Assembly (NCBI RefSeq): GCF_001435375.1
Contig: NZ_AYYZ01000002.1
Location: 1-64,000, forward strand
DNA length: 64,000 nt
Direction of reading: 5' to 3'
Origin: Ligilactobacillus araffinosus DSM 20653
GTDB lineage: Bacteria; Bacillota; Bacilli; Lactobacillales; Lactobacillaceae
Made by a program: the position numbers and the translations under genes. Below are positions 18,440 to 27,105 of the stretch, piece after piece. The first letter of the stretch is position 1, and each line of letters begins with the position of its first letter. Below the pieces are notes generated by a model. The model was given only the letters and a program-made list of their open reading frames with translations. It searched no databases and was not told where the DNA came from.

Positions 18440-19864
18440 ATGGGTAAATTAAGTGTAACGGAAATTTTACACAAGCCTTTTACAAGTCGCAACTTACTGT
18501 ATGTGTTTAAAGGAATTCTCGTTGGTTTAATAACAGGAGTAGTTGTAAGTGTTTTTAGGCTGATTATAGATAAAACGATGAAGGGATTATATTTTGTTTA
18601 TCCTTATATGGTAAATCATCCAAAGACAATTATCCTATATGTAATTGCAACGATTATTTTATGTATTATTCTTGGATTTATCATTCGTCCCCAGTTGTTT
18701 TATGTAAAAGGATCTGGAGTACCACAAATTGAAGCGGTAATGGATGATCAACTTGAAATGCATTGGTGGGCTGTATTATGGCGTAAATTTGTTGGTGGTT
18801 TACTTGCGATTTGTCCAGGGTTATTCCTTGGCCGAGAGGGTCCGTGTATCCAAATGGGAGCTTGCATAGGGCAAGGGCTTTCCGAAGAAGTTTTTCATGG
18901 TGATAAGCAAGATCGGAATGTTATGCTTGCTTGCGGAATTGCTGCAGGACTATCAGCAGCTTTTAGCGCTCCAGTTGCAGGAGCACTGTTTTTGGTTGAA
19001 GAAATTACCCTTGGATTTGCCTCAGCGACTGTTTGGTTAGCTGCCTTGGCCGCAGCAGTAGCATCTGATTTAGTTACGCTTTTATTTTTTGGGTTAACTC
19101 CAAGTTTACATTTTATTTATGATTATAGTGTTCCAGTTAAAGATTACTGGCAACTAATTATTTTAGGAATCATTCTTGGATTGTTTGGTAATTTATATCA
19201 ACGCGTAATTTTAAGCTTGCCAAAATGGTATGGAAAATTAAAGATTATTCCTAAAGCTTGGCATAGTATTGTACCGTTACTATTAGTTATTCCAATTGGA
19301 TTGTATTACGTTAAAATTTTAGGTGGAAGTCATGATTTTATTTTAGACTTAACAAGTCCGCATTTTATTAATTACTTAAGCGGTCATATGCCTACAAGTA
19401 ATGGCCATATGACAACAATTGGCGGACACATGTCTGCAATTATTTTTGTAGCGCTATTGCTTCTTATTCGGTTTGTATTTTCGATGATATCATATGGGGC
19501 ATCAACACCTGGCGGGATCTTTATGCCGATTTTAGTTTTAGGAGCGACGAGCGGTGCACTATATGCAAGTATAATGATTCATGCCGGCTTACTGGCAAAG
19601 GGATATTTCCTGAACATTGTAATTTATGCCATGGCAGCGTACTTTGGTGCAATTGAAAAAGCGCCTTTCACAGCGGTAGTACTTATTTCTGAGATGGTTG
19701 GAAGTATTAAGCATATGATGCCATTATTAGTTGTTACCTTAATTGCTTACGTGATTAATGATTGGCTTGGTGGTCGGCCAATTTATGCCGCATTAAAGGA
19801 TGAAATGATGAGTTCGTTAGATAACCCACGAAAAAAAGCGGAATTAAGCGGGTTGAGAGATTAG
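18440..19864 (+). CDS. ClC-family chloride channel or H+/Cl- antiporter
   Basis: 474 residues from the ATG at 18440 with an AAGGA-type site; a GTG 27 codons upstream gives an unlikely extension. Selectivity motifs of the family are intact: GSGVP (91-95), GREGP (131-135, gating Glu133) and TPGGIFMP in the second half. A Glu occupies the intracellular proton-glutamate position (Glu188 in FLVEE), which points to a coupled antiporter rather than a passive channel. GREGP rather than GREGT/Met argues against the fluoride-exporting subgroup. No CBS domain follows. Possible role in acid resistance or charge balance. Monocistronic. Confidence 0.9.
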   Translation: MGKLSVTEILHKPFTSRNLLYVFKGILVGLITGVVVSVFRLIIDKTMKGLYFVYPYMVNHPKTIILYVIATIILCIILGFIIRPQLFYVKGSGVPQIEAVMDDQLEMHWWAVLWRKFVGGLLAICPGLFLGREGPCIQMGACIGQGLSEEVFHGDKQDRNVMLACGIAAGLSAAFSAPVAGALFLVEEITLGFASATVWLAALAAAVASDLVTLLFFGLTPSLHFIYDYSVPVKDYWQLIILGIILGLFGNLYQRVILSLPKWYGKLKIIPKAWHSIVPLLLVIPIGLYYVKILGGSHDFILDLTSPHFINYLSGHMPTSNGHMTTIGGHMSAIIFVALLLLIRFVFSMISYGASTPGGIFMPILVLGATSGALYASIMIHAGLLAKGYFLNIVIYAMAAYFGAIEKAPFTAVVLISEMVGSIKHMMPLLVVTLIAYVINDWLGGRPIYAALKDEMMSSLDNPRKKAELSGLRD

Positions 19865-20204
19865 GACATTGACCCATAGCTTGAATTTAATAATTAATTG
19901 TGAAAGCTATATTTATTGAATTCCAAGAAAAAGTTATGGTTTCATAGCAAAACGTTCACAGATAATTCATAGGTCATCTTTAGTATTATAGGCATAGTAA
20001 TTCATAAATATATTCCATTGATTTCTATCCCTCTTGAAACGATGGAAGATGAAATTACAATCCTAAAATAATATCCTAAATATACTTCCTTTTCACAAGA
20101 TCTGGTGGTAAGTATTAATTGAATACTTGCTGACAGGTCTTGTTTTTTTATTATGCTTTAGGCGATAATAAGAAAGGTGATTTAAAAAGCAAAGAGGTAA
20201 TATT
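19865..20204. promoter_or_regulatory. Structured leader upstream of the NhaC gene, possible riboswitch or attenuator
   Basis: 340 bases without a protein gene. It contains an imperfect hairpin around 20013-20047 (TTCCAT with ATGGAA, with an inner GAAA/TTTC pairing) and a long composite terminator (20095-20150). The terminator lies about 230 nt after the ClC stop but only 55 nt before the NhaC start, the geometry of a 5' leader attenuator rather than of a ClC terminator. I do not recognise a consensus for lysine, SAM, T-box or other known riboswitches. NhaC-type genes are known targets of such elements. Confidence is limited. Confidence 0.4.
20095..20150 (+). terminator. Long composite terminator ahead of NhaC
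   Basis: Outer stem ACAAGATCTG (20095-20104) with CAGGTCTTGT (20134-20143, one wobble), enclosing an inner TAAGTATT/AATACTTG stem, followed by TTTTTTT. Confidence 0.8.
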
Positions 20205-21509
20205 ATGGAACCGAAACGTAATAAAGGAAGTTTTTGGGGACTTGTTCCATTGCTTACATTTTTGGTGTTGTACATCATTACCGGTGTTTCAACGCATAAT
20301 TTTAATAGTATGCCATTAATGATTGGAATTTTAATTGCGTCAGCAGTGGCCTTAATAATGCATAAAAAGGGTGAAGTTAATCGAACGACGTTTGCCGAGC
20401 GAGTAACTAAATATTGCGTTGGTGGGGGCGATGACGGCCTGATTCTAATGGTGATTGTTTTTTTGCTTGCCGGCGGGTTTTATGGGGTCTCCAAGGGTAT
20501 GCATGCCGTTGATGCAGTTACGAATCTAGGGCTAGATATTTTACCCGTGAAATTAATATTACCCGGGTTATTTTTAATTGGTTGTATCATTAGTTTTGCG
20601 ATGGGGACATCCATGGGGACTGTTGCGGCATTAATGCCGATTGGAGTATCGCTGGCATTAAAAGTTCATGGAAACATGGCATTATTTTGCGGTACGGTCG
20701 TTGGAAGTGCAATGTTTGGCGATAATTTGTCAATGATTTCTGCTTCAGTTATTGCAGCAACACGTACTCAAGATGTAAGTACGATGAAGAAGTTTAAAAC
20801 TAATATTGTAATGCTATTGCCAGCAATCATTGCGAATTTGATTTTATTATCAATTCAGCCTATCGGTCAAGGAGCCCATTTAAGTGGTAGTCATCCGTAC
20901 GATCTATTGAATCTTTTGCCATATATTTTAGTTATTATTCTTTCATTTACGGGGATGCACGTTATCTTAGTTTTAACTATCGGGATTCTAACAGGAGTTA
21001 TAATTGGTGTTTTTCATGGCGACTTCTCACTTGTAAAATCAATGACGGTTATTCATAACGGGATGATAAGCATGGAAGACATGGCCCTAATTGCGATTTT
21101 AGTTGGCGGTTTAGTTGCCTTAATGGATTATCTCGGCGGAATTGATTGGATCATTGATGTTTTGACCAGCAGAATTAAGTCTGCTAAAGGCGGCGAATTT
21201 GCAATTGCTGGATTGGTAAGTTTACTGGATATTATTACTACAAATAATACTGTTTCGATTATTACAGCTGGACCATTAGCTAGAGATATTGGTAATCGAT
21301 TTGGAATTTCGGCTCCGCGGATTGCAAGTGACCTGGTTACCTTTTCATGTGCCTTTAACGGATTGATTCCGTATGGTGGGCAATTACTAGTCGCTGCAGG
21401 GTTGGCGAAGATCTCACCAATGCAGATTGTGCCGTATAGCTGGTACTGTTTGTTAATGTTGGTATCAAGTATCGGGTTTATTTTGTTGAGTTGGGATAGG
21501 AGAAAATAA
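20205..21509 (+). CDS. NhaC-family Na+/H+ antiporter or Na+-coupled transporter
   Basis: 434 residues with about twelve membrane segments. NhaC family features include SFAMGTSMGTVAALMPIG (about 127-144), FGDNLSMISASVIAATRTQD (about 165-186) and, in the second half, DIITTNNTVSIITAGPLARD, where the family ion-binding region lies. Some NhaC proteins are Na+/H+ antiporters; others are predicted lysine or methionine importers controlled by riboswitches, which fits the structured leader here. A ribosome site AGAGGT precedes the ATG. Its stop overlaps the ATG of the following membrane protein (TAATG), so the two are co-translated even though the functional link is unclear. Confidence 0.88.
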   Translation: MEPKRNKGSFWGLVPLLTFLVLYIITGVSTHNFNSMPLMIGILIASAVALIMHKKGEVNRTTFAERVTKYCVGGGDDGLILMVIVFLLAGGFYGVSKGMHAVDAVTNLGLDILPVKLILPGLFLIGCIISFAMGTSMGTVAALMPIGVSLALKVHGNMALFCGTVVGSAMFGDNLSMISASVIAATRTQDVSTMKKFKTNIVMLLPAIIANLILLSIQPIGQGAHLSGSHPYDLLNLLPYILVIILSFTGMHVILVLTIGILTGVIIGVFHGDFSLVKSMTVIHNGMISMEDMALIAILVGGLVALMDYLGGIDWIIDVLTSRIKSAKGGEFAIAGLVSLLDIITTNNTVSIITAGPLARDIGNRFGISAPRIASDLVTFSCAFNGLIPYGGQLLVAAGLAKISPMQIVPYSWYCLLMLVSSIGFILLSWDRRK

Positions 21510-23536
21510 TGAAAATAAAGAACCAAATTCAAAGAATAATTTATATACTAGCATTTGTTATTGGCGTGATTATTTTTTACAATGTTTGTTTTTATCCAGG
21601 CCAAATTTATGGGGATAATCGCAGTTTACCAGATGTTTTATTAATAATTTGTTCTGCAATTGTTCTTTTTATTTCAATCTTACGTTTTTCAAATTTTTTC
21701 AATAAATTCAAGTATCGAAAAGTTATTTATGGAATAGTTGTTGCTTTACAAGTTACTATTCAAGGTTATTTGGCTTTTCATATGATTGGAGTACTGGGAA
21801 CTGATGACATTCATGTACGATTACAAATAGGAAAACTTCTTCAAAATAAGTATTCATGGTTGCCCTATTTTTCGTATGCTCCCAATAATATTGGAGTGGT
21901 TATTTTTGCAACCTGGTGTGTTCGATTTATTAAGTTATTAGGATTTTCCACAGGTGTCGCCATTAATATTTTCAATTTGGTTTGCATCGACATTGCAATT
22001 GTATGTGGGTGGATAATTTTAAGGAAATTAAAGCATATTAAAGCTGCGGATATCTATTTTGTATTGGTAAATTGTTTTAGCCCCCTTGTCTTAATGGCAT
22101 TTATTATGTATGCAGATGTTCCTTCAGCTATGTTTTGTATCTTAGGAATCACATTGTTTATTTTTTATTTGAAGGAAAAAAGGAAAATAAAGTATTTATG
22201 GCTTGGTTTATCAGCTTTCTTTATTGCGTGGGCCTCCTTTACTAAAGAAAATGCAATTATTTTATTAATTGCATCGATATTAACGATCTTATTGGCGCTT
22301 AAACCTAAAAAAGCCATTATTACGTTAGGAATATTTTTGAGTGTTTTTGGGGTTACTTCGGCAACACAGCAAACTTTAAAAAAAGCTGATAACTTTCAAA
22401 TGATAAAATCAATGAATTTCCCATATACATATTGGATAGCCTTGGGATTAAACCCAGGGACAAATGGAACATGGAAACCTAATTCACCGTCGATTCCAGA
22501 TCCGAATAGTGATACTGCTCGCTTTGCAACAAAAGAAGAGAAAAATCTCCATGATGTTTACTTAATAAAAAAAGAAATACATGAAATGGGAATTCGTGGC
22601 ATCCTTGGTTTGTATTCAAAAAAAGTTAATGAGCAATATTCAATGGGAACAAATGGAGTAGAAACAAAAAGTTATTCGACTCGAAGTAACTATTTCCCGA
22701 TCTATGAGTATTTGTATGGTAACAAAAGAGATTTTTTGTTCTTTATTGATCAGATTATTTGGTTGATTTTTCTGGTTGGATTTATTATTGAAACTGTTTT
22801 TTTGGTCAGAAACTTAAATGAAGATGGTATATCTTCACTTATATTAAGTCTTTTTATTATTGGAATTTTCTGTTTTCATATTTGTATGTGGGAAGTTCAA
22901 CAAAGATACGGTTTCATTGCGTTATTACCATTAATTATTATGGCGTGCTTAGGACTAGAAAAGATTTCAATGGGAAAAGTTTCAGTAAAACAACATGTTT
23001 TGCTTCCAAGTACTGGAATGATATTGATTGGATTAGTATTAGGGACAATTAATTCTTTTCCATTAACAAATAATACTCAAAGTACAGAGATTGTTTATGG
23101 CCACAATTTCCCAACAGATTCAATTGAGCTGAAGCCGGGAGAAAGAATAACGGAATCCAATACCGTGAATACTTGGTTTAATCAGGTTAATCTTAATGTT
23201 CCTAATGATAAGAAATTAGAAATGGCTATTCAACGAAAAAATTCATCAGATGTAAAGGTAAAAAATGGGATAGCAAAACATTATTTTCCTGCGGGGACTT
23301 ATAATGTGGTCATAAAAAATAATGGGACGAAACCGATTAAAATTGGAATTCTAAAAAGTTCACCGTTGGATGTTTTAGGAAATCCAATATCTGGAAGTAA
23401 AGAAAATTATTTATGTTATAATTTCTTCCAAAATAAAAAGGTTGTCCCAATTTCAAGTGTGATTCTTTATGGATGGTTAATTTTAATGTTAATATTATTA
23501 TGGTCAAACTATTTAGAAATTAAATCAGATGAATAG
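21509..23536 (+). CDS. Large GT-C-type membrane protein (candidate glycosyltransferase)
   Basis: 675 residues with about twelve membrane segments and a C-terminal extracellular region (about 520-640) ahead of a last helix. An early acidic motif, GTDDIHVRLQIG (about residue 95), sits in the first large external loop, as in GT-C enzymes that use lipid-linked sugars. A second motif, YWIALGLNPGTNGTWKP (about residues 302-318), resembles TYVAMGLEP...GAGWYDGY of the gene at 40549, so the two are distant paralogues. It overlaps the NhaC stop by one base. The likely role is transfer of sugars to a surface polymer; donor and acceptor are unknown. Confidence 0.65.
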   Translation: MKIKNQIQRIIYILAFVIGVIIFYNVCFYPGQIYGDNRSLPDVLLIICSAIVLFISILRFSNFFNKFKYRKVIYGIVVALQVTIQGYLAFHMIGVLGTDDIHVRLQIGKLLQNKYSWLPYFSYAPNNIGVVIFATWCVRFIKLLGFSTGVAINIFNLVCIDIAIVCGWIILRKLKHIKAADIYFVLVNCFSPLVLMAFIMYADVPSAMFCILGITLFIFYLKEKRKIKYLWLGLSAFFIAWASFTKENAIILLIASILTILLALKPKKAIITLGIFLSVFGVTSATQQTLKKADNFQMIKSMNFPYTYWIALGLNPGTNGTWKPNSPSIPDPNSDTARFATKEEKNLHDVYLIKKEIHEMGIRGILGLYSKKVNEQYSMGTNGVETKSYSTRSNYFPIYEYLYGNKRDFLFFIDQIIWLIFLVGFIIETVFLVRNLNEDGISSLILSLFIIGIFCFHICMWEVQQRYGFIALLPLIIMACLGLEKISMGKVSVKQHVLLPSTGMILIGLVLGTINSFPLTNNTQSTEIVYGHNFPTDSIELKPGERITESNTVNTWFNQVNLNVPNDKKLEMAIQRKNSSDVKVKNGIAKHYFPAGTYNVVIKNNGTKPIKIGILKSSPLDVLGNPISGSKENYLCYNFFQNKKVVPISSVILYGWLILMLILLWSNYLEIKSDE

Positions 23537-23584
23537 AAATCAGTTGTAATTCACTTTGGAGATGAATTACAATTGATTTTTTAT
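23537..23584 (+). terminator. Terminator
   Basis: AATCAGTTGTAATTCA (23538-23553) pairs with TGAATTACAATTGATT (23563-23578, one G-U), followed by a T run. Confidence 0.85.
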
Positions 23585-23637
23585 TACCGTTGATTTTGGT
23601 AAAGATGGATATATTTTTAAGGAGATATAGAATTGAT

Positions 23638-25245
23638 ATGGAAAGAAAAGGAAAAATCGTTAGTTTTATTAAAGTATTGTTAATTATGGCGGTATTTTCA
23701 GTAATCTTTATAATCGTTGGCGGCGGCCGGCGATGTTTAACCCTTTATAATTCAGACTTAGCTTTTCACCTTAATCGAATAATTGGAACAGAAAATGTTC
23801 TCACTCATCCGATAAATTATACAGTGTTTCACCAGCTAGGATTAGGAGTAAATTATTTTTATCCATGGTTAACGATTTTACCAATTATTTGGCTAATGAA
23901 ACTGACGCATTCGATTGCAGTTGGTTATATGTTATTTCTGGTATTATTTAATACAATAACGGGAGTTATCGCGTACTATTCTATAAAACCAATATATAAA
24001 AATAATTTGAAATCTTTAACTTTTTCAATTTTGTATCTCTTCTTATTTTATCGTGGATTGGATTTATACCGGAGAGCTGATATTGGAGAGTATATCGCAA
24101 TGACATTTATGGTTGTTGTCTTTAGTACCTTATATCAGTTAATAATGGGGAAAGCGAAGACATGGATACCATTATCATTAGGAATGGCTTTGATAATTTA
24201 TTCCCATTTATTATCAGCGATAATTACAGTTATTATGTGCTGCTTAATGTTAGTCTTGACTTGGAATTATGAAAAAAATTGGAAATTTACAATTGTTGAG
24301 TTAATTAAAAGTATTGGCGCAGTTTGCTTGTTAAGTTTGGGATTTTTGTTCCCATATTTCCAACAAATGAAATCCGGGATAAACCCGCCTTCTTCTGAAA
24401 ATTTGTCTAAACTGGCCTTAGGTGTAACAAATTTATTCAATAATTCTTTGAGTAATTCTTGGGGCGATAGTCTATATACGATTCCGTCGCTGGGAATTGT
24501 TTGTTTGATTTTCTTAATAATTGGAATTGTTAAAACTAAAAATACAAAATTTGAAAAAATGATTTACCTGTTAGGACTTATTAGCGTGATTTTATCAACC
24601 AAACTGTTTCCCTGGAATTTATTTCAAAAGCATTTTGCGTTGTTGCAATTTCCGTGGAGATTCCTCGAAACTGCTTCGATTTTCTTACTGATGTACGGTG
24701 TTTCCGCTATGCTAAGTTCGAAGAGCTTTAAATCGGTTGGACTGATTATTTGCTCAATTATGTTTTTCTATTTCAGTGCAAGCAGTGTCGAGAATACAGT
24801 CAAGGCAAGCGATCAGGCGTCAAGCCAAAATATCACTAATATTTTGTCCTATGATACCTCTGATTATGTCCCTCAAAAAGCTGTAAATAATCACAGTATA
24901 AACGAGCACCAATTTTTTAATGGGAATAACAAAAAAATAAAATTGGCTCACACAGAGACCTCGACGAAATACATAATTAATTTACATTCATATAAAGGAG
25001 CGATAATTAACACGCCAGTTTTATATTATAAAGGTGAAAAGGTAACAATTAACGATAAAGAGCTTTCAGTCAAAGAATCATCAAGAGGAACAATTGAAAT
25101 TTTAGATGTTCCTCAAAATGGAAAGATTGAAATTACAAGTCAATATACAAAATTTGCAAGAACGGGACAGCTGATATCCGTCATCTCGTTTCTTGTCTTA
25201 ATGGTTTTAATGATTCGAAGTTATTTTAGAACTAAGAATTATTAA
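23638..25245 (+). CDS. PTPS-related/YfhO-like membrane protein (candidate glycosyltransferase)
   Basis: About 535 residues from the ATG at 23638; the AAGGAG site lies 12-13 nt upstream, so an in-frame ATT at 23632 or earlier start cannot be excluded. About eleven membrane segments. The N-terminal external motif NSDLAFHLNRIIG resembles the D..FH..RI motif of the 6-pyruvoyl-tetrahydropterin-synthase-related membrane family, a GT-C relative. The C-terminus carries a small extracellular beta domain (LYYKGEKVTIND...SSRGTIEI...) before the last helix, as in YfhO. It is a paralogue of the gene at 30591. Function inferred as transfer of a sugar onto a surface polymer; it has its own terminators on both sides. 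Confidence 0.65.
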   Translation: MERKGKIVSFIKVLLIMAVFSVIFIIVGGGRRCLTLYNSDLAFHLNRIIGTENVLTHPINYTVFHQLGLGVNYFYPWLTILPIIWLMKLTHSIAVGYMLFLVLFNTITGVIAYYSIKPIYKNNLKSLTFSILYLFLFYRGLDLYRRADIGEYIAMTFMVVVFSTLYQLIMGKAKTWIPLSLGMALIIYSHLLSAIITVIMCCLMLVLTWNYEKNWKFTIVELIKSIGAVCLLSLGFLFPYFQQMKSGINPPSSENLSKLALGVTNLFNNSLSNSWGDSLYTIPSLGIVCLIFLIIGIVKTKNTKFEKMIYLLGLISVILSTKLFPWNLFQKHFALLQFPWRFLETASIFLLMYGVSAMLSSKSFKSVGLIICSIMFFYFSASSVENTVKASDQASSQNITNILSYDTSDYVPQKAVNNHSINEHQFFNGNNKKIKLAHTETSTKYIINLHSYKGAIINTPVLYYKGEKVTINDKELSVKESSRGTIEILDVPQNGKIEITSQYTKFARTGQLISVISFLVLMVLMIRSYFRTKNY

Positions 25246-25255
25246 GGAGTGAATA

Positions 25256-25295
25256 TAAAAAGTACAGTTTTGTTAGTTCAAAACTGTACTTTTTA
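25256..25295. terminator. Bidirectional terminator
   Basis: AAAAAGTACAGTTTTG pairs with CAAAACTGTACTTTTT across a short loop between the converging genes. Confidence 0.9.
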
Positions 25296-25301
25296 TGCTT
25301 T

Positions 25302-26303
25302 TTATATATTTTTCAACGCTTCCAATGTATGCTTTCCTGTTCTTAACTCTTCCGCAACTCGATGAACGTTCTTTTTCATTTCATTGTATTGTTTTGGCGT
25401 GATTTGAGCAATTTCATTATCTAAATTAGCTAAATCATCAATTACGATCCCAAGGTTATTTTCAATGATGAAATCAGCTAAAGCAGCTTGTTTCCATAGG
25501 ATTACTGGAAGACCTGAACTTAAGTACAACGAAATTTTATGCGGATCATTGTACTTTTCGTAATTTCCCATTAATCCATCGCATTCGTGAATACTATCGC
25601 CATCCCAAACAAGTCCGAAACTTTGAGTAAGAAATTTTGCCAGCTCGTCAGGCTTTTTAACTCCTTGGTAAGTAATATTTTGTGGGTAATGTTCAGCCGG
25701 TTTCGGACCAAACAAATCAATTTGAGTGTTAACGGTTAATTTCGTTAAAAACGTTGATTTTTCCAGGTTGCCTGCAAAAACAACGTTGCGGTTAAAGGCA
25801 TTATCGTTGATTGGCAAGGCGGTCAAGTAATCAAAGATTTCAAGGGTGACCATTGGCGTTGTGATTCCATGATCTTCAAGCCATTGTTTCATTTTGTTGT
25901 TGTGAACGATCAGTCCATCAACGGAATTAAAAATTTTCAACTCGCGTTGCCAATCCTTAGCTTGTTGATAACGCAATGCCGCAACGTCATGAATTAACAA
26001 AACAAGCTTGGCGTTGGGATTATATTTGCGTAATTCCTTCAACGAAATATCGGTTGTGAAATTAAAGTAACCGGCATATTGGAAAACAATCAAATCAGCA
26101 TTAGTTTGGTATTGCTTTTTCAATCCACCACAATAAGATTTAATTAAAAATGCAAGTTTGCTTAAATGTGAAGGCGGGTTAGTAATGATCATTGGTTTGA
26201 ACCCGGCTTTTTGGGAAATCTGAATAATATCGTCTTTCGCTTTAGAGCCAGCGTTTGTTCCGTTAACGGCACTTTCGCTGATTGTTGCGATTATTTTTTC
26301 CAT
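25302..26303 (-). CDS. Gtf3-like glycosyltransferase (paralogue A)
   Basis: 333 residues, cytosolic, of the Gtf3 / galactofuranosyltransferase-like group (a GT-B fold that often lacks the N-terminal Rossmann signature). Visible are NAGSKAKDDIIQI near the N-terminus, VLLIHDVAALR (about 101-111), VFAGNLEKSTFL (about 176-187), FGLVWDGDS, and a sugar-nucleotide-binding PHKISLYLSSGLPVILW (about 255-271). It is strongly similar along its whole length to the gene at 47411. Gtf3 enzymes in streptococci extend glycans on Ser-rich proteins; others transfer galactofuranose, which would fit the glf gene in this window. Acceptor unknown. Confidence 0.82.
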   Translation of the reverse strand: MEKIIATISESAVNGTNAGSKAKDDIIQISQKAGFKPMIITNPPSHLSKLAFLIKSYCGGLKKQYQTNADLIVFQYAGYFNFTTDISLKELRKYNPNAKLVLLIHDVAALRYQQAKDWQRELKIFNSVDGLIVHNNKMKQWLEDHGITTPMVTLEIFDYLTALPINDNAFNRNVVFAGNLEKSTFLTKLTVNTQIDLFGPKPAEHYPQNITYQGVKKPDELAKFLTQSFGLVWDGDSIHECDGLMGNYEKYNDPHKISLYLSSGLPVILWKQAALADFIIENNLGIVIDDLANLDNEIAQITPKQYNEMKKNVHRVAEELRTGKHTLEALKNI

Positions 26304-26358
26304 AATTAAGAAACCTCGTTCTTTTTAATATCTTCAGTAATCTTACTATACTTCAACT

Positions 26359-26393
26359 AAAAAAGGAACAGCGGCCTGAACCGCTGTCCCCTT
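26359..26393 (-). terminator. Terminator of the YheA-like gene
   Basis: GGGACAGCGG pairs with CCGCTGTTCC on the minus strand (10 bp with one G-U), loop TTCAGG, then TTTTTT. Confidence 0.85.
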
Positions 26394-26405
26394 TGAAAAA
26401 TTTAA

Positions 26406-26756
26406 TTAGTCGTTTAAATCATAAACGTCATTGATTGGTTTAATGATGATTGAATTAATGTCGTTTAATAATTGATTTAATGATTGTTCAGCAGCCATTA
26501 AGTTCTTAACGGCGTCCATATCGTTCATCTTTTTAGCCAATTCTTGAAGTTTTTTCACGTCTTCTTCTTTTGGTTGTTGACCATTTAATTGAGCGTTGCG
26601 TAAAACTTCTTGTAATTCACTGAATTCTTTGTACATGCTGAATGCAACTTGGTCTTGTTTTAAAGCTGCAAATGCGTTTTGAACAGCCATAAATTGTTGA
26701 GTTTGTGGTAAGTCACTTGCAACTTGGTTTACTGAATCATAAATATTTACAGTCAT
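26406..26756 (-). CDS. YlbF/YmcA/YheA-family (UPF0342) protein
   Basis: 116 residues, all-helical, acidic and soluble, matching the UPF0342/YheA group of the YlbF-YmcA superfamily. The repeat-like PTQQFMAVQNAFAALKQDQ and MYKEFSELQEVLRN helices are typical. Paralogues YlbF and YmcA in Bacillus act with RNase Y; the role of YheA itself is not established. It has its own terminator and lies back-to-back with the T-box of tyrS. Confidence 0.85.
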   Translation of the reverse strand: MTVNIYDSVNQVASDLPQTQQFMAVQNAFAALKQDQVAFSMYKEFSELQEVLRNAQLNGQQPKEEDVKKLQELAKKMNDMDAVKNLMAAEQSLNQLLNDINSIIIKPINDVYDLND

Positions 26757-26833
26757 GGATAATTCCTCCTTTGAACTTATACCTAAATTCTATCATAATG
26801 TGAAAATAGTTGATAGAATCGCGATTGTTGATG

Positions 26834-26862
26834 TTGACCGTTAAATGAAATCATGCTTTAAT
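26834..26862 (+). promoter_or_regulatory. tyrS promoter
   Basis: TTGACC (26834-26839), 17-nt spacer, TTTAAT (26857-26862), directly upstream of the T-box leader. Confidence 0.75.
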
Positions 26863-26869
26863 AAAAGCA

Positions 26870-27085
26870 GAATATCAGCATCGAAAATTCAGTAGAGCAT
26901 CACCCACTGGTTCAGAAAGTTAGCGGTTGCTGGAAGCTAATCCATGGTGAGAATCGAATTACACTTTCATTTTAGTGATGCACCGGACTGGCGTTTTCCA
27001 GTAAGAGGCACGTTTGTGTAAAGTTGGGTGGTACCACGACTGAGTTCGTCCCTGGAGTAATTTCCAGGGACTTTTTATTTGGATG
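26870..27085 (+). promoter_or_regulatory. Tyrosine T-box leader of tyrS
   Basis: A tRNA-sensing leader. Stem I contains the AGTAGAG motif (26891-26897), and a candidate Tyr specifier codon TAC lies at 26960-26962 in GAATTACAC. The T-box sequence GGGTGGTACCACG occupies 27026-27038 (most family members have a G where this has A in the ACCGCG part). The terminator is GTCCCTGGA (27048-27056) with TCCAGGGAC (27063-27071) and a T run. Uncharged tRNA-Tyr should favour the antiterminator. Confidence 0.9.
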
Positions 27086-27105
27086 CGAGGTAATGGAGGT
27101 AAAAC

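Noticed and set aside
19359-19440. Repeated GHM sequences in the ClC loop considered as an inserted repeat
   Set aside because: Three short GHM-containing blocks lie in a loop of an intact ClC gene and keep the frame. This is probably natural loop variation.
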